64,000 bases of DNA, taken from contig DJWS01000008.1 in the NCBI GenBank assembly GCA_002441585.1, forward strand, positions 45,639-109,638, written 5' to 3'. The position numbers and the translations under genes are program-made. The DNA is from Candidatus Saccharibacteria bacterium UBA6224 (lineage in GTDB: Bacteria > Patescibacteriota > Saccharimonadia > Saccharimonadales > UBA4665). The notes beneath the pieces were generated by a model. It had not been told where the DNA came from. It made no database searches and saw only the letters and a program-made list of their open reading frames with translations. Positions 1-7,215 of this stretch are shown piece after piece. Each line of letters opens with the position of its first letter. Position 1 is the stretch's first letter.

Positions 1-2
1 TC

Positions 3-1196
3 TCACCCAAAAGGAGCCGACTGGAGCATTTCCGCTTCTTGAGTCGGCATCCACTTGCAGTGCCGGTCGTCGTTCTGGTGACTTTGACGCTGGCAAGTCT
101 GGTTAGTTATTTCTGGTTATTTCACAAAGAAGTTAGGCAGATAAATCCCGACAGTGCCTTCATCGTGATTATCTCGCATGACAAGGAAGTCGAAACCGTG
201 CCCAGCCGTAAACAAACGGTCGGCGAATTGCTGATAAAGCTCAACATAGGTCTTAACAAAGGTGATGTGGTCGAACCGGCGCCAAGCACTGAGATAGCGC
301 AGGATGACTTCCGCATCAACGTTTATCGTGCCGTGCCGGTTCAGGTAGTCGATGGCGCGCACAAGACATTCGCCTTCAGTGCTGCAACCACTCCGCGCAG
401 TATCGCCACGCAAGTCGGTGCCAAATTGTATGCCGAAGATGATGTAGTCACAGAACCAGTCACTAATTTCTTGAGGCAGGGATCGATTGGCGAGCGGGTG
501 CTAGTCGACCGTTCGGTTCCGATTCATCTGAATTTGTATGGTACCAAGCTAAGCTTGCGTACGCATGCCGATACGGTCGGTGAAGTGCTGGAACAAAAGG
601 GCCTTAAGCTGGCCAGCGACGACCAGGTATTGCCGAAGCCTGACACTCCAATCACTCCTAATCTACCGATATTCGTAGCCAGAAAGGGTACGACACTGCA
701 ATCCGTCGTCGAGCCTATACCGATGCCAGTCAAGACCATCGATGACCCTAATCTGACATACGGTATCCGTGCTATTCGCCAGCAAGGCTCCCCCGGTAAA
801 CGAGTAGTCACTTACCAGATCGACAAGGCGACAGGCCTGCGCAAGATAATTCAGCGGGTGACCATATCGCCGCCAGTAGAACAAATCGTCGTGATTGGTC
901 AGAACTTGAGCGGTAGCCGAGGAGACGTAATCCGCGCCGGTATTGCCGCCAGCGATTACCCGTACGTCGATTACATCGTCAGCCGTGAGTCGCGTTGGAA
1001 CCCGACTGCCATGAATTCATCTTCGGGCGCGTACGGTTTGTGCCAGGCCTTGCCGGGCAGTAAGATGGCGACTGCTGGCAGTGACTGGCAGACCAATCCG
1101 ATCACACAACTTAAGTGGTGTGACGGCTATGCGACGGGCCGCTACGGCAGCTGGTATGCCGCCTACCAACATTGGGTAAGTCACCATTGGTGGTAA
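3..1196 (+). CDS. rpfB: RpfB-like cell-wall protein (DUF348 repeats, G5, lysozyme-like domain), 5' end cut by window
   Basis: Resembles actinobacterial resuscitation-promoting factor B, a wall-cleaving lytic transglycosylase of the cell surface. The reading frame is open to the window edge, so the true start may lie outside; the first in-frame candidate here is TTG at 39. A basic N-terminus is followed by one membrane segment (LAVPVVVLVTLTLASLVSYF). Then come about three DUF348-type repeats with the 'T(V/I)xELLxxxxIxLxxxDxV' pattern and a G5-like segment ending PVEQIVVIG. The C-terminus has YIVSRESRWNPTAMNSSSGAYGLCQALPG, where ESRWNP..A..SSGAYG.CQ matches the lysozyme-like fold with its catalytic Glu. 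It lies one base upstream of rsmA, the same order as in actinobacteria. The domain assignment is solid; growth-stimulating activity is not shown by sequence. Confidence 0.85.
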   Translation, partial: SPKRSRLEHFRFLSRHPLAVPVVVLVTLTLASLVSYFWLFHKEVRQINPDSAFIVIISHDKEVETVPSRKQTVGELLIKLNIGLNKGDVVEPAPSTEIAQDDFRINVYRAVPVQVVDGAHKTFAFSAATTPRSIATQVGAKLYAEDDVVTEPVTNFLRQGSIGERVLVDRSVPIHLNLYGTKLSLRTHADTVGEVLEQKGLKLASDDQVLPKPDTPITPNLPIFVARKGTTLQSVVEPIPMPVKTIDDPNLTYGIRAIRQQGSPGKRVVTYQIDKATGLRKIIQRVTISPPVEQIVVIGQNLSGSRGDVIRAGIAASDYPYVDYIVSRESRWNPTAMNSSSGAYGLCQALPGSKMATAGSDWQTNPITQLKWCDGYATGRYGSWYAAYQHWVSHHWW

Positions 1197-1197
1197 G

Positions 1198-1986
1198 ATG
1201 CGTGACGATTTAACACCCAAGAAATCGCTCGGACAGCACTGGCTGCACGACCCTGCTACATTGCACGCTATCTGCGATGCGGCAGAGATTATGCCAGGCG
1301 ATACGGTTCTCGAGATTGGTCCCGGACTTGGCACATTGACAGCGCTGCTTACCCGCGTCTCAGGGTCCGTCGTAGCGGTCGAGTTCGATGACAATTTGGC
1401 CGCGAATCTGCCAAGCATGGTAAAAGCTGCCAATTTGCAGGTGGTAAATCAGGACATCCTGAAGTTTGATCTGGGCAGCCTTCCGACAAATTACAAAGTG
1501 GTGGCCAACATCCCATACTATCTGACCAGCAATCTTATACGTGTGCTGAGTGAGTCGAGCAATCCTCCGCGTGTCGCCGTGCTGCTGATCCAAAAGGAGG
1601 TCGCCTGGCGTGTCTGTGCCAAACCCGGCAATATGTCCATCTTAAGCGTGACAGCTCAATTTTATTGGGAAGCTAGCCTAGGCGTCGAAGTACCGGCCGA
1701 GCTGTTTACTCCGCCACCAAAGGTAGACTCGCAAGTGCTGATATTGCGCTATCGCCAGCAACCGTTGTTCGAAGATGTCGATACCAAACAATTTTTCCGT
1801 CTAGTCAAAGCCGGCTTCAGCCAAAAGCGCAAAACGCTGGTCAACGCTCTGAGTGGTGGTTTGGCAATCAGTAAAGACGATGCCAAAAACCTACTCGACG
1901 CCGCCGGAATACCTCAATCTAGCCGAGCCCAGGCGCTAGGACTTATCGAGTGGTATTCGCTGTACCAAGCTAGCCAAAACGCTTAG
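1198..1986 (+). CDS. rsmA: 16S rRNA adenine-N6,N6-dimethyltransferase RsmA (KsgA)
   Basis: Dimethylates two adjacent adenines in the 3' hairpin of 16S rRNA during small-subunit maturation, using S-adenosylmethionine. The 262-aa protein is of normal family length. It opens with the typical PKKSLGQHWLHD region, has the SAM-binding motif VLEIGPGLGTLT at about residues 39-50, and the catalytic motif NIPYYLTS. The C-terminal part contains the expected SQKRKTLVNALSG segment. ATG at 1198 follows the rpfB stop after one base, so the two genes are almost certainly co-transcribed and possibly translationally coupled. tmRNA with its own promoter follows. Confidence 0.95.
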   Translation: MRDDLTPKKSLGQHWLHDPATLHAICDAAEIMPGDTVLEIGPGLGTLTALLTRVSGSVVAVEFDDNLAANLPSMVKAANLQVVNQDILKFDLGSLPTNYKVVANIPYYLTSNLIRVLSESSNPPRVAVLLIQKEVAWRVCAKPGNMSILSVTAQFYWEASLGVEVPAELFTPPPKVDSQVLILRYRQQPLFEDVDTKQFFRLVKAGFSQKRKTLVNALSGGLAISKDDAKNLLDAAGIPQSSRAQALGLIEWYSLYQASQNA

Positions 1987-1991
1987 GTTTA

Positions 1992-2000
1992 TGCTATAAT
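1992..2000 (+). promoter_or_regulatory. Extended -10 promoter of the tmRNA gene
   Basis: TGCTATAAT (TG at 1992-1993, TATAAT at 1995-2000) is a perfect extended -10 box right after the rsmA stop. I see no good -35 at normal spacing. Transcription would begin near 2007, giving a 5' leader of about 70 nt before mature tmRNA. Confidence 0.75.
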
Positions 2001-2005
2001 AGCAG

Positions 2006-2078
2006 TAATGTCGAGAGACATTACAGATGGCGCAGCATATTCATCCACCGAAATGTCTGTACATTACAGACATTTCGG
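2006..2078 (+). promoter_or_regulatory. tmRNA precursor leader with two hairpins
   Basis: Two perfect inverted repeats precede mature tmRNA. TAATGTC/GACATTA (2006-2012 and 2017-2023) closes a GAGA tetraloop. CCGAAATGTCTGTA and its complement (2048-2061 and 2065-2078) form a 14-bp stem with a 3-nt loop. The last base of the second stem is the first base of the tmRNA acceptor stem. The 10-mer ACATTACAGA occurs in both elements (2019-2028, 2061-2070). No U-tract follows, so this is probably a processing signal and not a terminator. Confidence 0.6.
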
Positions 2079-2469
2079 GGGCTGAAATTATGCTCGACGT
2101 TGGACTTTATCGGTTAGATCAGCGGGTCGCTTGTCAGCGTATAGACATTTTCAATAGATGCAAAATCTACTGATCGCGAAAGTCTGATTGCTGAGTTGAG
2201 CCAAAAGCTCTTCCCACAACAGGCCTACGCATTTGCAGCCTAATTTTAGACTGCAATGCCTGACGTGACTTCAGATAGCTGAATGGCATTTATATTTTCT
2301 GGATGCTCAGGTACTCCCATCCGTAGTACTTGCTAAGACCAGGATTGCTCGTGCGAAATGTTTGTTTGTTTCGATACTCGCACGCTAAGACTATAAAACG
2401 AACTATGCTCGTAGACGACTAGCCAAGATAAACTGACGGACCCGGTTGCAATTACCGGCAGCTCCACCA
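2078..2469 (+). ncRNA. ssrA: Transfer-messenger RNA (tmRNA)
   Basis: Rescues stalled ribosomes and tags the unfinished protein for degradation. The 5' end GGGGCTGAAA..TATGCTCGACG (from 2078) has the conserved tmRNA start. The 3' end has a T-arm (CCCGG TTGCAAT TACCGG region) and CAGCTCC followed by A and CCA (2459-2469). GGGGCTG pairs with CAGCTCC with one G-U pair. The tag reading frame ends ..CAG GCC TAC GCA TTT GCA GCC TAA (stop 2241-2243), giving a tag ending AYAFAA, a typical hydrophobic degradation signal. I could not fix the resume codon. The length of about 392 nt is normal for one-piece tmRNA, and SmpB is not in this window. Confidence 0.93.
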
Positions 2470-2478
2470 AGAAGAATA

Positions 2479-2510
2479 CCCCAGCCGTTCGCTGGGGTTT
2501 TGTTCTTGTT
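2479..2510 (+). terminator. Rho-independent terminator of tmRNA
   Basis: CCCCAGC (2479-2485) and GCTGGGG (2491-2497) form a 7-bp stem with a CGTTC loop, followed by TTTTGTTCTTGTT. It lies 10 nt past the tmRNA CCA end and just before the end of the opposing zinc-ribbon gene. Confidence 0.92.
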
Positions 2511-2514
2511 TGGC

Positions 2515-2898
2515 CTAGAAATCTAGTTGACTGAAGAACGTCGCATCAGTCGCCGTGAGCGTCATGGGAACGTCCTTCAGCTTGGCTAGCTGGTCCGGGA
2601 CAACCCAACGATAATTGCATCTGGTGCAGGCGTCAACCATCACGCCCGTGAAGTTGTAGTCGATGTAGTCCATCTTGGCCTCGCAGTGCGGGCAAATAAT
2701 GCTGCGGTAGCGGTTGGTCGATGATTCCAGGTCGCTACCCTCGCGGGCTTCGATTTGTTGCATGATTTGGCCATCCTCGTTACTGAGATGGCCTTCGGCT
2801 ATCAGGATGCCGTGTTTTTGTGGGCAGACATAGGTGTCCTCGACTGATGGATTCAGGTGATGACGGCAAACGGGGCAACGAAAATCTTCTACTTCCAT
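2515..2898 (-). CDS. Small double zinc-ribbon protein (zf-TFIIB-like)
   Basis: A 127-aa protein of unknown role with two Cys4-type knuckle pairs. The N-terminal pair is CPVC...CPQKHG. The second is CPHCEAKMDYIDYNFTGVMV.DACTRC, which fits the zf-TFIIB pattern of short bacterial zinc ribbons. A longer frame begins at 2934, but I chose the ATG at 2898. A promoter (TTGGTA, 18-bp spacer, TACAAT) lies inside the longer version, and the -10 ends 6 nt before this ATG, which predicts a leaderless mRNA. The gene converges on tmRNA. It could bind nucleic acid or a protein partner; nothing in the context decides which. Confidence 0.8.
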   Translation of the reverse strand: MEVEDFRCPVCRHHLNPSVEDTYVCPQKHGILIAEGHLSNEDGQIMQQIEAREGSDLESSTNRYRSIICPHCEAKMDYIDYNFTGVMVDACTRCNYRWVVPDQLAKLKDVPMTLTATDATFFSQLDF

Positions 2899-2904
2899 GG
2901 CATC

Positions 2905-2934
2905 ATTGTAGCGTAGTGTGGTAAGTGCTACCAA
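2905..2934 (-). promoter_or_regulatory. Promoter of the zinc-ribbon gene
   Basis: On the minus strand TTGGTA (2934-2929), an 18-bp spacer and TACAAT (2910-2905) stand 6 nt before the ATG at 2898. This supports the shorter start and a leaderless transcript. Confidence 0.65.
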
Positions 2935-3030
2935 TTCTAATGACAGCTACCTGGTTCGGTGTCCGGTTTCTTACTGCCCAAATGGCACTGCCGCATTACA
3001 CTGCGGGATAGATTAATGGAGGGAATGATT

Positions 3031-3477
3031 ATGCCAACAAGCAAACAGCATGAGACCAAATCACATTCAGCGACCAGGAGCCATCGGGCAGAGCCAGGCA
3101 CGAAGGGTGGCGGTGATTATTATCGAATTATCGTACGTCCTAGCTCACAGTTCCGATCTTTCAGGACGCAGGACGTTGGTGATCCTGGCGGAATACAGCG
3201 CGTCACCGGGCACAGGTCCAGCGGCTCGTGGGCGACGCAGGCCTGGCTTGTCAGCAAGAAATTTGCCCATGTCAGTGGCGATACTTTGGTTGCTGATGAC
3301 TCTGATGCCAAGGATCTGCTGAAGAGTTTAGGAAGCGAACCTGTTCACAAAAAAGGCGATGTGTTCGTTGCCAAGGATCGCAAGAACGTGGCTGAGAAGG
3401 ATAAGCCGACGCCTGCCCAACGTCGTGCCCGGGCCAGTAATATCAAGAAGGCGCAAGCGGCACGCCACAAGAGCTAG
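3031..3477 (+). CDS. Conserved basic protein of unknown function
   Basis: 148 aa, not recognised. The ATG at 3031 is preceded by GGAGGGA at 3018-3024, a strong ribosome site at correct spacing, so the longer frame from 2959 was rejected. The N-terminus is His/Ser/Arg-rich and probably disordered. The middle is a compact region with DYYRIIVRPSSQF.SFRTQDVG..GGIQRV and SGSWATQAWLVSKKFAHV. The C-terminus is Lys/Arg/Ala-rich (PTPAQRRARASNIKKAQAARHK). A basic tail could bind nucleic acid, but that is a guess. No signal peptide or membrane segment is visible. It stands alone between two minus-strand genes. Confidence 0.75.
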   Translation: MPTSKQHETKSHSATRSHRAEPGTKGGGDYYRIIVRPSSQFRSFRTQDVGDPGGIQRVTGHRSSGSWATQAWLVSKKFAHVSGDTLVADDSDAKDLLKSLGSEPVHKKGDVFVAKDRKNVAEKDKPTPAQRRARASNIKKAQAARHKS

Positions 3478-3482
3478 ACCAA

Positions 3483-3812
3483 TTAGCGCGAGGGGTGTGG
3501 GTTGTTACGGTCTGGGCTGACATGGCCAGCCCACAAATCCCGGTAAGGTTCTAAATAAGCAGCGACATCATTCAGTGCTGTCGGTGATACCTGTACCAGT
3601 TGTTCCTTGCCGCGCCGGCGCTTAAGTATGAGGTTGGCTCGCTCGAGTACCTGCAAGTGTTTCGATATGGCAGCAAATGAAAGGTCGTAGGCCGCAGCGA
3701 TTTCGGTGATGGTCAGTGCCCGCTGGGAGACCCGTGCCAATATGTCGCGACGGGTGTGGTCGGCCAGGGCGCCGAATGTCGAATCTAGCGGAGAGGAATC
3801 ATATTCAACCAT
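3483..3812 (-). CDS. ArsR-family winged-helix regulator
   Basis: 109-aa transcription regulator with the ArsR-type helix-turn-helix. ADHTRRDILARVSQRALTITEIAAAYDLSFAAISKHLQVLERANLI is the classic 'A..TR..IL..L....LTV.EIA....S...VSKHL..L..AGLV' pattern. There is no CxC metal-sensing motif, so it probably does not sense metals by the usual alpha3 site. It resembles the subgroup ending PYRDLWAGH. A start at 3833 is possible, but that ATG lies between a consensus -35 (TTGACA, 3849-3844) and a -10 (TATCGT, 3826-3821, 17-bp spacer). The start at 3812 lies 8 nt past the -10, matching the leaderless pattern of this genome. Confidence 0.88.
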   Translation of the reverse strand: MVEYDSSPLDSTFGALADHTRRDILARVSQRALTITEIAAAYDLSFAAISKHLQVLERANLILKRRRGKEQLVQVSPTALNDVAAYLEPYRDLWAGHVSPDRNNPHPSR

Positions 3813-3820
3813 ATAGTTGA

Positions 3821-3849
3821 ACGATAGGTCCATAGCTACCTGATGTCAA
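3821..3849 (-). promoter_or_regulatory. Promoter of the ArsR-type gene
   Basis: TTGACA (3849-3844), a 17-bp spacer and TATCGT (3826-3821) on the minus strand. The perfect -35 begins 4 nt past the end of the histidine kinase gene, so the regulator can be expressed apart from the two-component operon. It may also repress itself here, which is inference. Confidence 0.7.
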
Positions 3850-3852
3850 GCG

Positions 3853-4884
3853 CTAGCTCTTGTTTGGCATCAAGTGGACAACGAAGGTGGAGCCTTTGCC
3901 AGGTTTGCTGGTGACGGTTATCTGGCCATTTTGCTGTTGGGCCAGCTTGGCGGCTAGCGCCAACCCCAGCCCATGGCCACTCACCCGCCGGGAGGTTCGA
4001 GAGGGATCGACACGATAGAATCGGGTAAAGATGCGCGATAAGTCTTCAGCCGCGATGCCGACCCCCTGATCAGCTATACTCACCAGGACCTCCTTGCCTT
4101 GGCGCCTGGCCGTAATACTGATCGTCGTATTGTCAGGGCTGTACTTTATGGCGTTGTCGAGTAGGATGGTGATGATTTGCTCCAGGCTGACGGGGTTAGC
4201 GTGAGCCCGGATGTCGCCTACCTTGTCCTCTATGACGATACGTTTGGTCTGGGCGCTACGGTAGAGCTTATCGATAGCTTCGCGAGTCACATCTGATAAT
4301 GAAACCGAGCTTAGCGGGGGCGACTTCCCATCTTCACGCGCCAGGTGCAGCAGGCCTTCCGATAATCGTTGCAGCCGGGTGACTTCTTCAAGGTTGCTTT
4401 TTAGCAGCGCCTTGGAGCGGGCAAGGGTAAGCTTGGGATTGCGCAAGGCTACTTCGTTCTCGGTATGGATGGTAGCCAACGGAGTACGGAGCTCGTGCGA
4501 CGCATCGGCCGCGAATCGACTTTGCGCCTCCAGCGCCTCTTCGATGGGCTCCAGCGTCCGCCGTGCGAGTATGTAACTGATAAATGCACCCAGGATCAGG
4601 ACGAACGCGTTTAGCGCCACCAGGCGTATTAGTAATTCATGCCTTCCGTCGCTGAGTCTATCCTGCAAATAATCGCGGAAGACATTGGAATCACGGATAG
4701 TCAGTTGGCTATAAGTACTGCCGGGTGGCAACTGCTGGCCAATCTCTTGGACTGAAGTGTGATAAGTTACCACACTGAAGCTGATGCTCATGGTCATGAT
4801 GATAAGTAAATAAGACGCGGCGAGTTGGATGGTGTGCGCATGTGGCCGTAAGTTTTGGCGGAGTTGTAAGATAATATCTGACAT
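3853..4884 (-). CDS. Sensor histidine kinase (EnvZ/OmpR-type)
   Basis: 343-aa membrane sensor that autophosphorylates and passes phosphate to the response regulator encoded 2 bp upstream. Two membrane segments (about residues 19-40 and 87-106) flank a short external loop of about 45 residues, so the sensing domain is minimal. The dimerisation/phosphoacceptor box is FAADASHELRTPLATIHTE with His130. The ATPase domain has LLDNAIKYSP (N box), ADQGVGI (G1 box), IFTRFYR (F box) and GHGLGLALA (G2 box). No HAMP domain is obvious. The signal is unknown; the short loop suggests a membrane or envelope cue. Confidence 0.95.
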   Translation of the reverse strand: MSDIILQLRQNLRPHAHTIQLAASYLLIIMTMSISFSVVTYHTSVQEIGQQLPPGSTYSQLTIRDSNVFRDYLQDRLSDGRHELLIRLVALNAFVLILGAFISYILARRTLEPIEEALEAQSRFAADASHELRTPLATIHTENEVALRNPKLTLARSKALLKSNLEEVTRLQRLSEGLLHLAREDGKSPPLSSVSLSDVTREAIDKLYRSAQTKRIVIEDKVGDIRAHANPVSLEQIITILLDNAIKYSPDNTTISITARRQGKEVLVSIADQGVGIAAEDLSRIFTRFYRVDPSRTSRRVSGHGLGLALAAKLAQQQNGQITVTSKPGKGSTFVVHLMPNKS

Positions 4885-4886
4885 AC

Positions 4887-5564
4887 CTAAGCTTCTATCT
4901 TATAGCCAAACCCTCGGACAGTCCTGATAAGCGCCGGCCCGTTGAATGGTCGATCTACCTTGCTGCGCAAGTAGGTTATAAATACCTCGACATTATTAGG
5001 AAGAATGTCGGCGTCGAAGTTCCATACATGATGAATGATGTTTTGTTTGCTGAGCACCTTCCCCTTATTGCGCAGCAAGTATTCGAGCAGGGCAAATTCC
5101 TTGGCTGATAAATTGATGGATTTGCCGGCCCGCTTGACCTCTTTGCTGACGGTGTCTAAGGAAAGGTCGTCGGCAATAAGGGTATTACCGACGCTATCGT
5201 GTGGTCGTCGCATCAAGGCACGGATACGAGCCAATAGCACTTCGAACGAAAATGGCTTAACCAGGTAGTCGTCTGCTCCCGCGTCTAGTCCAGCCACGAC
5301 ATCCCGGGGCTGATCCTTGGCGGTAAGCATAAGGATAGGGGTGTGATTGTTGTCCTGCCTGAGTTGCCGGCAAATAGAAAACCCGTCTACCCCGGGTAGC
5401 ATTACGTCCAGGATGATAAGGTCGTACTCTTCGTACAGGGCGCTATTGAGCCCCTCGTTTCCCTCGTATGCTACATCTACCACGAACGATTCTTGCTCCA
5501 ACCCATCACGAATCGCATTAGCAATCTTATGCTCGTCCTCTATGACTAGTACTTTCATGGGCAA
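4887..5564 (-). CDS. OmpR/PhoB-family response regulator
   Basis: 225-aa DNA-binding partner of the adjacent kinase. The receiver domain has the acidic pair in VIEDEHKI, phosphoacceptor Asp53 in ILDVMLPGVDG, the conserved MLTAK and the Lys in VKPFS. The C-terminal winged helix has LSAKEFALLEYLLRNKGKVLSKQNIIHHVW and ends TVRGFGYKIEA, standard for this family. The start is ATG 5564 or the ATG two codons later (MKVLVIEDE); they cannot be separated here. It is the first gene of a two-gene operon. The target genes are not visible. Confidence 0.95.
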   Translation of the reverse strand: MPMKVLVIEDEHKIANAIRDGLEQESFVVDVAYEGNEGLNSALYEEYDLIILDVMLPGVDGFSICRQLRQDNNHTPILMLTAKDQPRDVVAGLDAGADDYLVKPFSFEVLLARIRALMRRPHDSVGNTLIADDLSLDTVSKEVKRAGKSINLSAKEFALLEYLLRNKGKVLSKQNIIHHVWNFDADILPNNVEVFITYLRSKVDRPFNGPALIRTVRGFGYKIEA

Positions 5565-5636
5565 ACTCTACGACTCCAAGCTTAAATTTGGTTGAAAATA
5601 CCAACACTACCACTGTACCACTACTGCAATACCAAA

Positions 5637-5664
5637 ACTCACGGCTGGCGCGCCGTGAGTTTTT
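5637..5664 (-). terminator. Hairpin terminator between two minus-strand units
   Basis: ACTCACGGC (5637-5645) and GCCGTGAGT (5652-5660) form a 9-bp stem with a TGGCGC loop. T-rich flanks occur on both sides, with TTTT on the minus strand and TTTTTA on the plus strand. It lies just after the end of the winged-helix gene and should stop its transcript before the two-component operon. Confidence 0.8.
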
Positions 5665-5679
5665 AGGGCAAGTATTTGC

Positions 5680-5949
5680 CTAGTAGCCGGGTTGGAGTCC
5701 TCCACCCTGGCCCGGCCACAGATATTGGACGAATCGTTTGCCGCTTAGACTGAGTTCAATAAGTGGCCCATAGGCGGTCTGTTGTGTTAGCCGGACCAGG
5801 CCGCGGTGCTGCAATGACGATATGATATGTATGATTCTCCGCCTGGCAATGTGAAGCGAATTGGCCAGGTTATCGAAATCCTCTTGGCCGCTCTCATCAA
5901 TCTGCTGCAGGACCAGGGCGTATTCCTCGGGTATGTTTACTGATTTCAT
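5680..5949 (-). CDS. Small winged-helix DNA-binding protein
   Basis: 89 aa. The fold prediction from sequence is a MarR/PadR-like winged helix: IPEEYALVLQQIDESGQEDFDNLANSLHIARRRIIHIISSLQHRGLVRLTQ, then a wing with GPLIELSLSGKRFVQYLWP. The start is ATG 5949, preceded by GAGAGGAG on the minus strand; the much longer frame up to 6081 has no ribosome site and overlaps a second small gene. It is the second gene of a two-gene unit with the 44-aa protein upstream. It probably regulates transcription; the target is unknown. Confidence 0.8.
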   Translation of the reverse strand: MKSVNIPEEYALVLQQIDESGQEDFDNLANSLHIARRRIIHIISSLQHRGLVRLTQQTAYGPLIELSLSGKRFVQYLWPGQGGGLQPGY

Positions 5950-5983
5950 AACAACTCCTCTCATTTTTGTTACGTGATGCTCC

Positions 5984-6118
5984 TTAGGCGCGAGCATGCA
6001 CATGACGTACAAAGCGCGAATGGAACCACCGCCCGAACGATGCGAGTAACGGCAGGCTGAGCCGTGAAGGCTCATAGTCAATATGCATGTTGGTATCGAG
6101 CGACAGTCTTGTTTTCAT
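5984..6118 (-). CDS. 44-aa basic peptide upstream of the winged-helix gene
   Basis: A short frame starting MKTRLSLDTNMHIDYEPSRL and ending FVRHVHARA. It is rich in Arg and His with a short hydrophobic centre (LSLPLLASFGRWF). A very strong ribosome site, AAGGAGGGTC, stands two bases before its ATG at 6118, and its stop is followed after 34 bases by the winged-helix gene. The strong ribosome site and tight spacing support translation. It resembles nothing I recognise. It could be a small partner or ligand of the downstream regulator, or a leader peptide. Confidence 0.6.
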   Translation of the reverse strand: MKTRLSLDTNMHIDYEPSRLSLPLLASFGRWFHSRFVRHVHARA

Positions 6119-6311
6119 TGGACCCTCCTTTCTGTGCGATTTGATATCGTATCCGCACCTGACTCCGACTATATCGAGCGTTTCTTAGCCGTGCCTTAAA
6201 ACGGTTGCGTTTATCGTAAAAGCTCTGAGCAGCTACGCCCTAGTAGCGGATATGCAATGCTCATAAATTCGCGAAAGGATGCCGATAGCCGAGGCTTGAC
6301 TTGTCCCGAGC

Positions 6312-6320
6312 TGCTATACT
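6312..6320 (+). promoter_or_regulatory. Extended -10 promoter of the GH25-like gene
   Basis: TGCTATACT at 6312-6320, 7 nt before the ATG at 6328 and with no ribosome site, predicts a leaderless mRNA. The about 210 bp between this gene and the divergent small-peptide gene otherwise show nothing I can name. Confidence 0.65.
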
Positions 6321-6327
6321 AGCGTTT

Positions 6328-7185
6328 ATGTCAAAACGATTCATCCATACGTTATCTGTACTTAGTCTTGTAATAGCACTCGCCGGTAATGGTGTGGCGC
6401 TCGCAGCCAAGCCGGGTGGGGGTGGCAAGGGTCCGACAACGACCACGTTGGGCTATGATGTTTCCCATCCGCAATGTGGTACGCAGCTACCCTCCGGCCA
6501 AGCATTTGGAATTGTCGGCGTGAACGGAGGCACGGCTGCCAAACCAAGCCCTTGCCTGCCTGCGCAGCTGAACTGGGCCGCGACTTCCACGGGCAGTATC
6601 ACCGCTCAAGCCAAAACACAGCTGTACGTCAATACTGCAAATCCAGGACAGGTTATGGATCAGATGTCGACACCATGGCCGACCAGCAACAGCGGTGTCG
6701 TAACTAATCCTTATGGTACGTGCACTGGCGCTAACGATTCTGCTTGCTCATGGGAATACGGATGGGGGAGGGCTGACTACGCTGCCGATGAGGTATTTGT
6801 TCCTGCCGCGACATCAGCCGGTCTGGATGCGGACGTAAGTCATTATCTATGGTGGCTCGATGTTGAAACGGGTAACACCTGGCAAACTGGCACGGCTGAC
6901 GCATACGCCAATAATGTCGCGACACTCGAGGGAGAGTCCGCAAACTTTCAGTACCGAGGTGCTAAAGTAGGTCTTTATTCGACAGCCTATCAATGGGGTC
7001 AAATCACCGGCAATCTGGCTGGCCAGGGTGGCAACTTGATTGGGCTCGACAACTGGCGCCCGGGTGGTGCCAACCTAAGGACTGCCAAGCAGGCCTGCTC
7101 CGCCGATCCGTTGACACCAAATGGCCGGGTGGTGCTTACCCAATTTGTTTCTAAAAATCTCGACAACGACTATTCCTGTATCTAG
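6328..7185 (+). CDS. Secreted GH25-like/DUF1906-type glycoside hydrolase
   Basis: 285-aa exported protein. A signal peptide (MSKRFIHTLSVLSLVIALAG..ALA) is followed by a glycine/threonine linker. The catalytic-type domain begins GYDVSHPQCGTQLPSGQAFGIVGVNGG, continues with QLYVNTANPG and WLDVETGNTW, and ends LDNWRPGG..VVLTQF. The D in GYDVS and the DVE strand match the GH25-like barrel used by wall-degrading lysozymes and by related actinobacterial secreted proteins. Several Cys residues suggest disulfides. Start ATG 6328 was preferred over the upstream in-frame TTG because a -10 box sits directly before it. A role in cutting its own or a host wall is plausible. Confidence 0.8.
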   Translation: MSKRFIHTLSVLSLVIALAGNGVALAAKPGGGGKGPTTTTLGYDVSHPQCGTQLPSGQAFGIVGVNGGTAAKPSPCLPAQLNWAATSTGSITAQAKTQLYVNTANPGQVMDQMSTPWPTSNSGVVTNPYGTCTGANDSACSWEYGWGRADYAADEVFVPAATSAGLDADVSHYLWWLDVETGNTWQTGTADAYANNVATLEGESANFQYRGAKVGLYSTAYQWGQITGNLAGQGGNLIGLDNWRPGGANLRTAKQACSADPLTPNGRVVLTQFVSKNLDNDYSCI

Positions 7186-7215
7186 TACCAGACAAATGTC
7201 TGCTATGCTGGTGAC

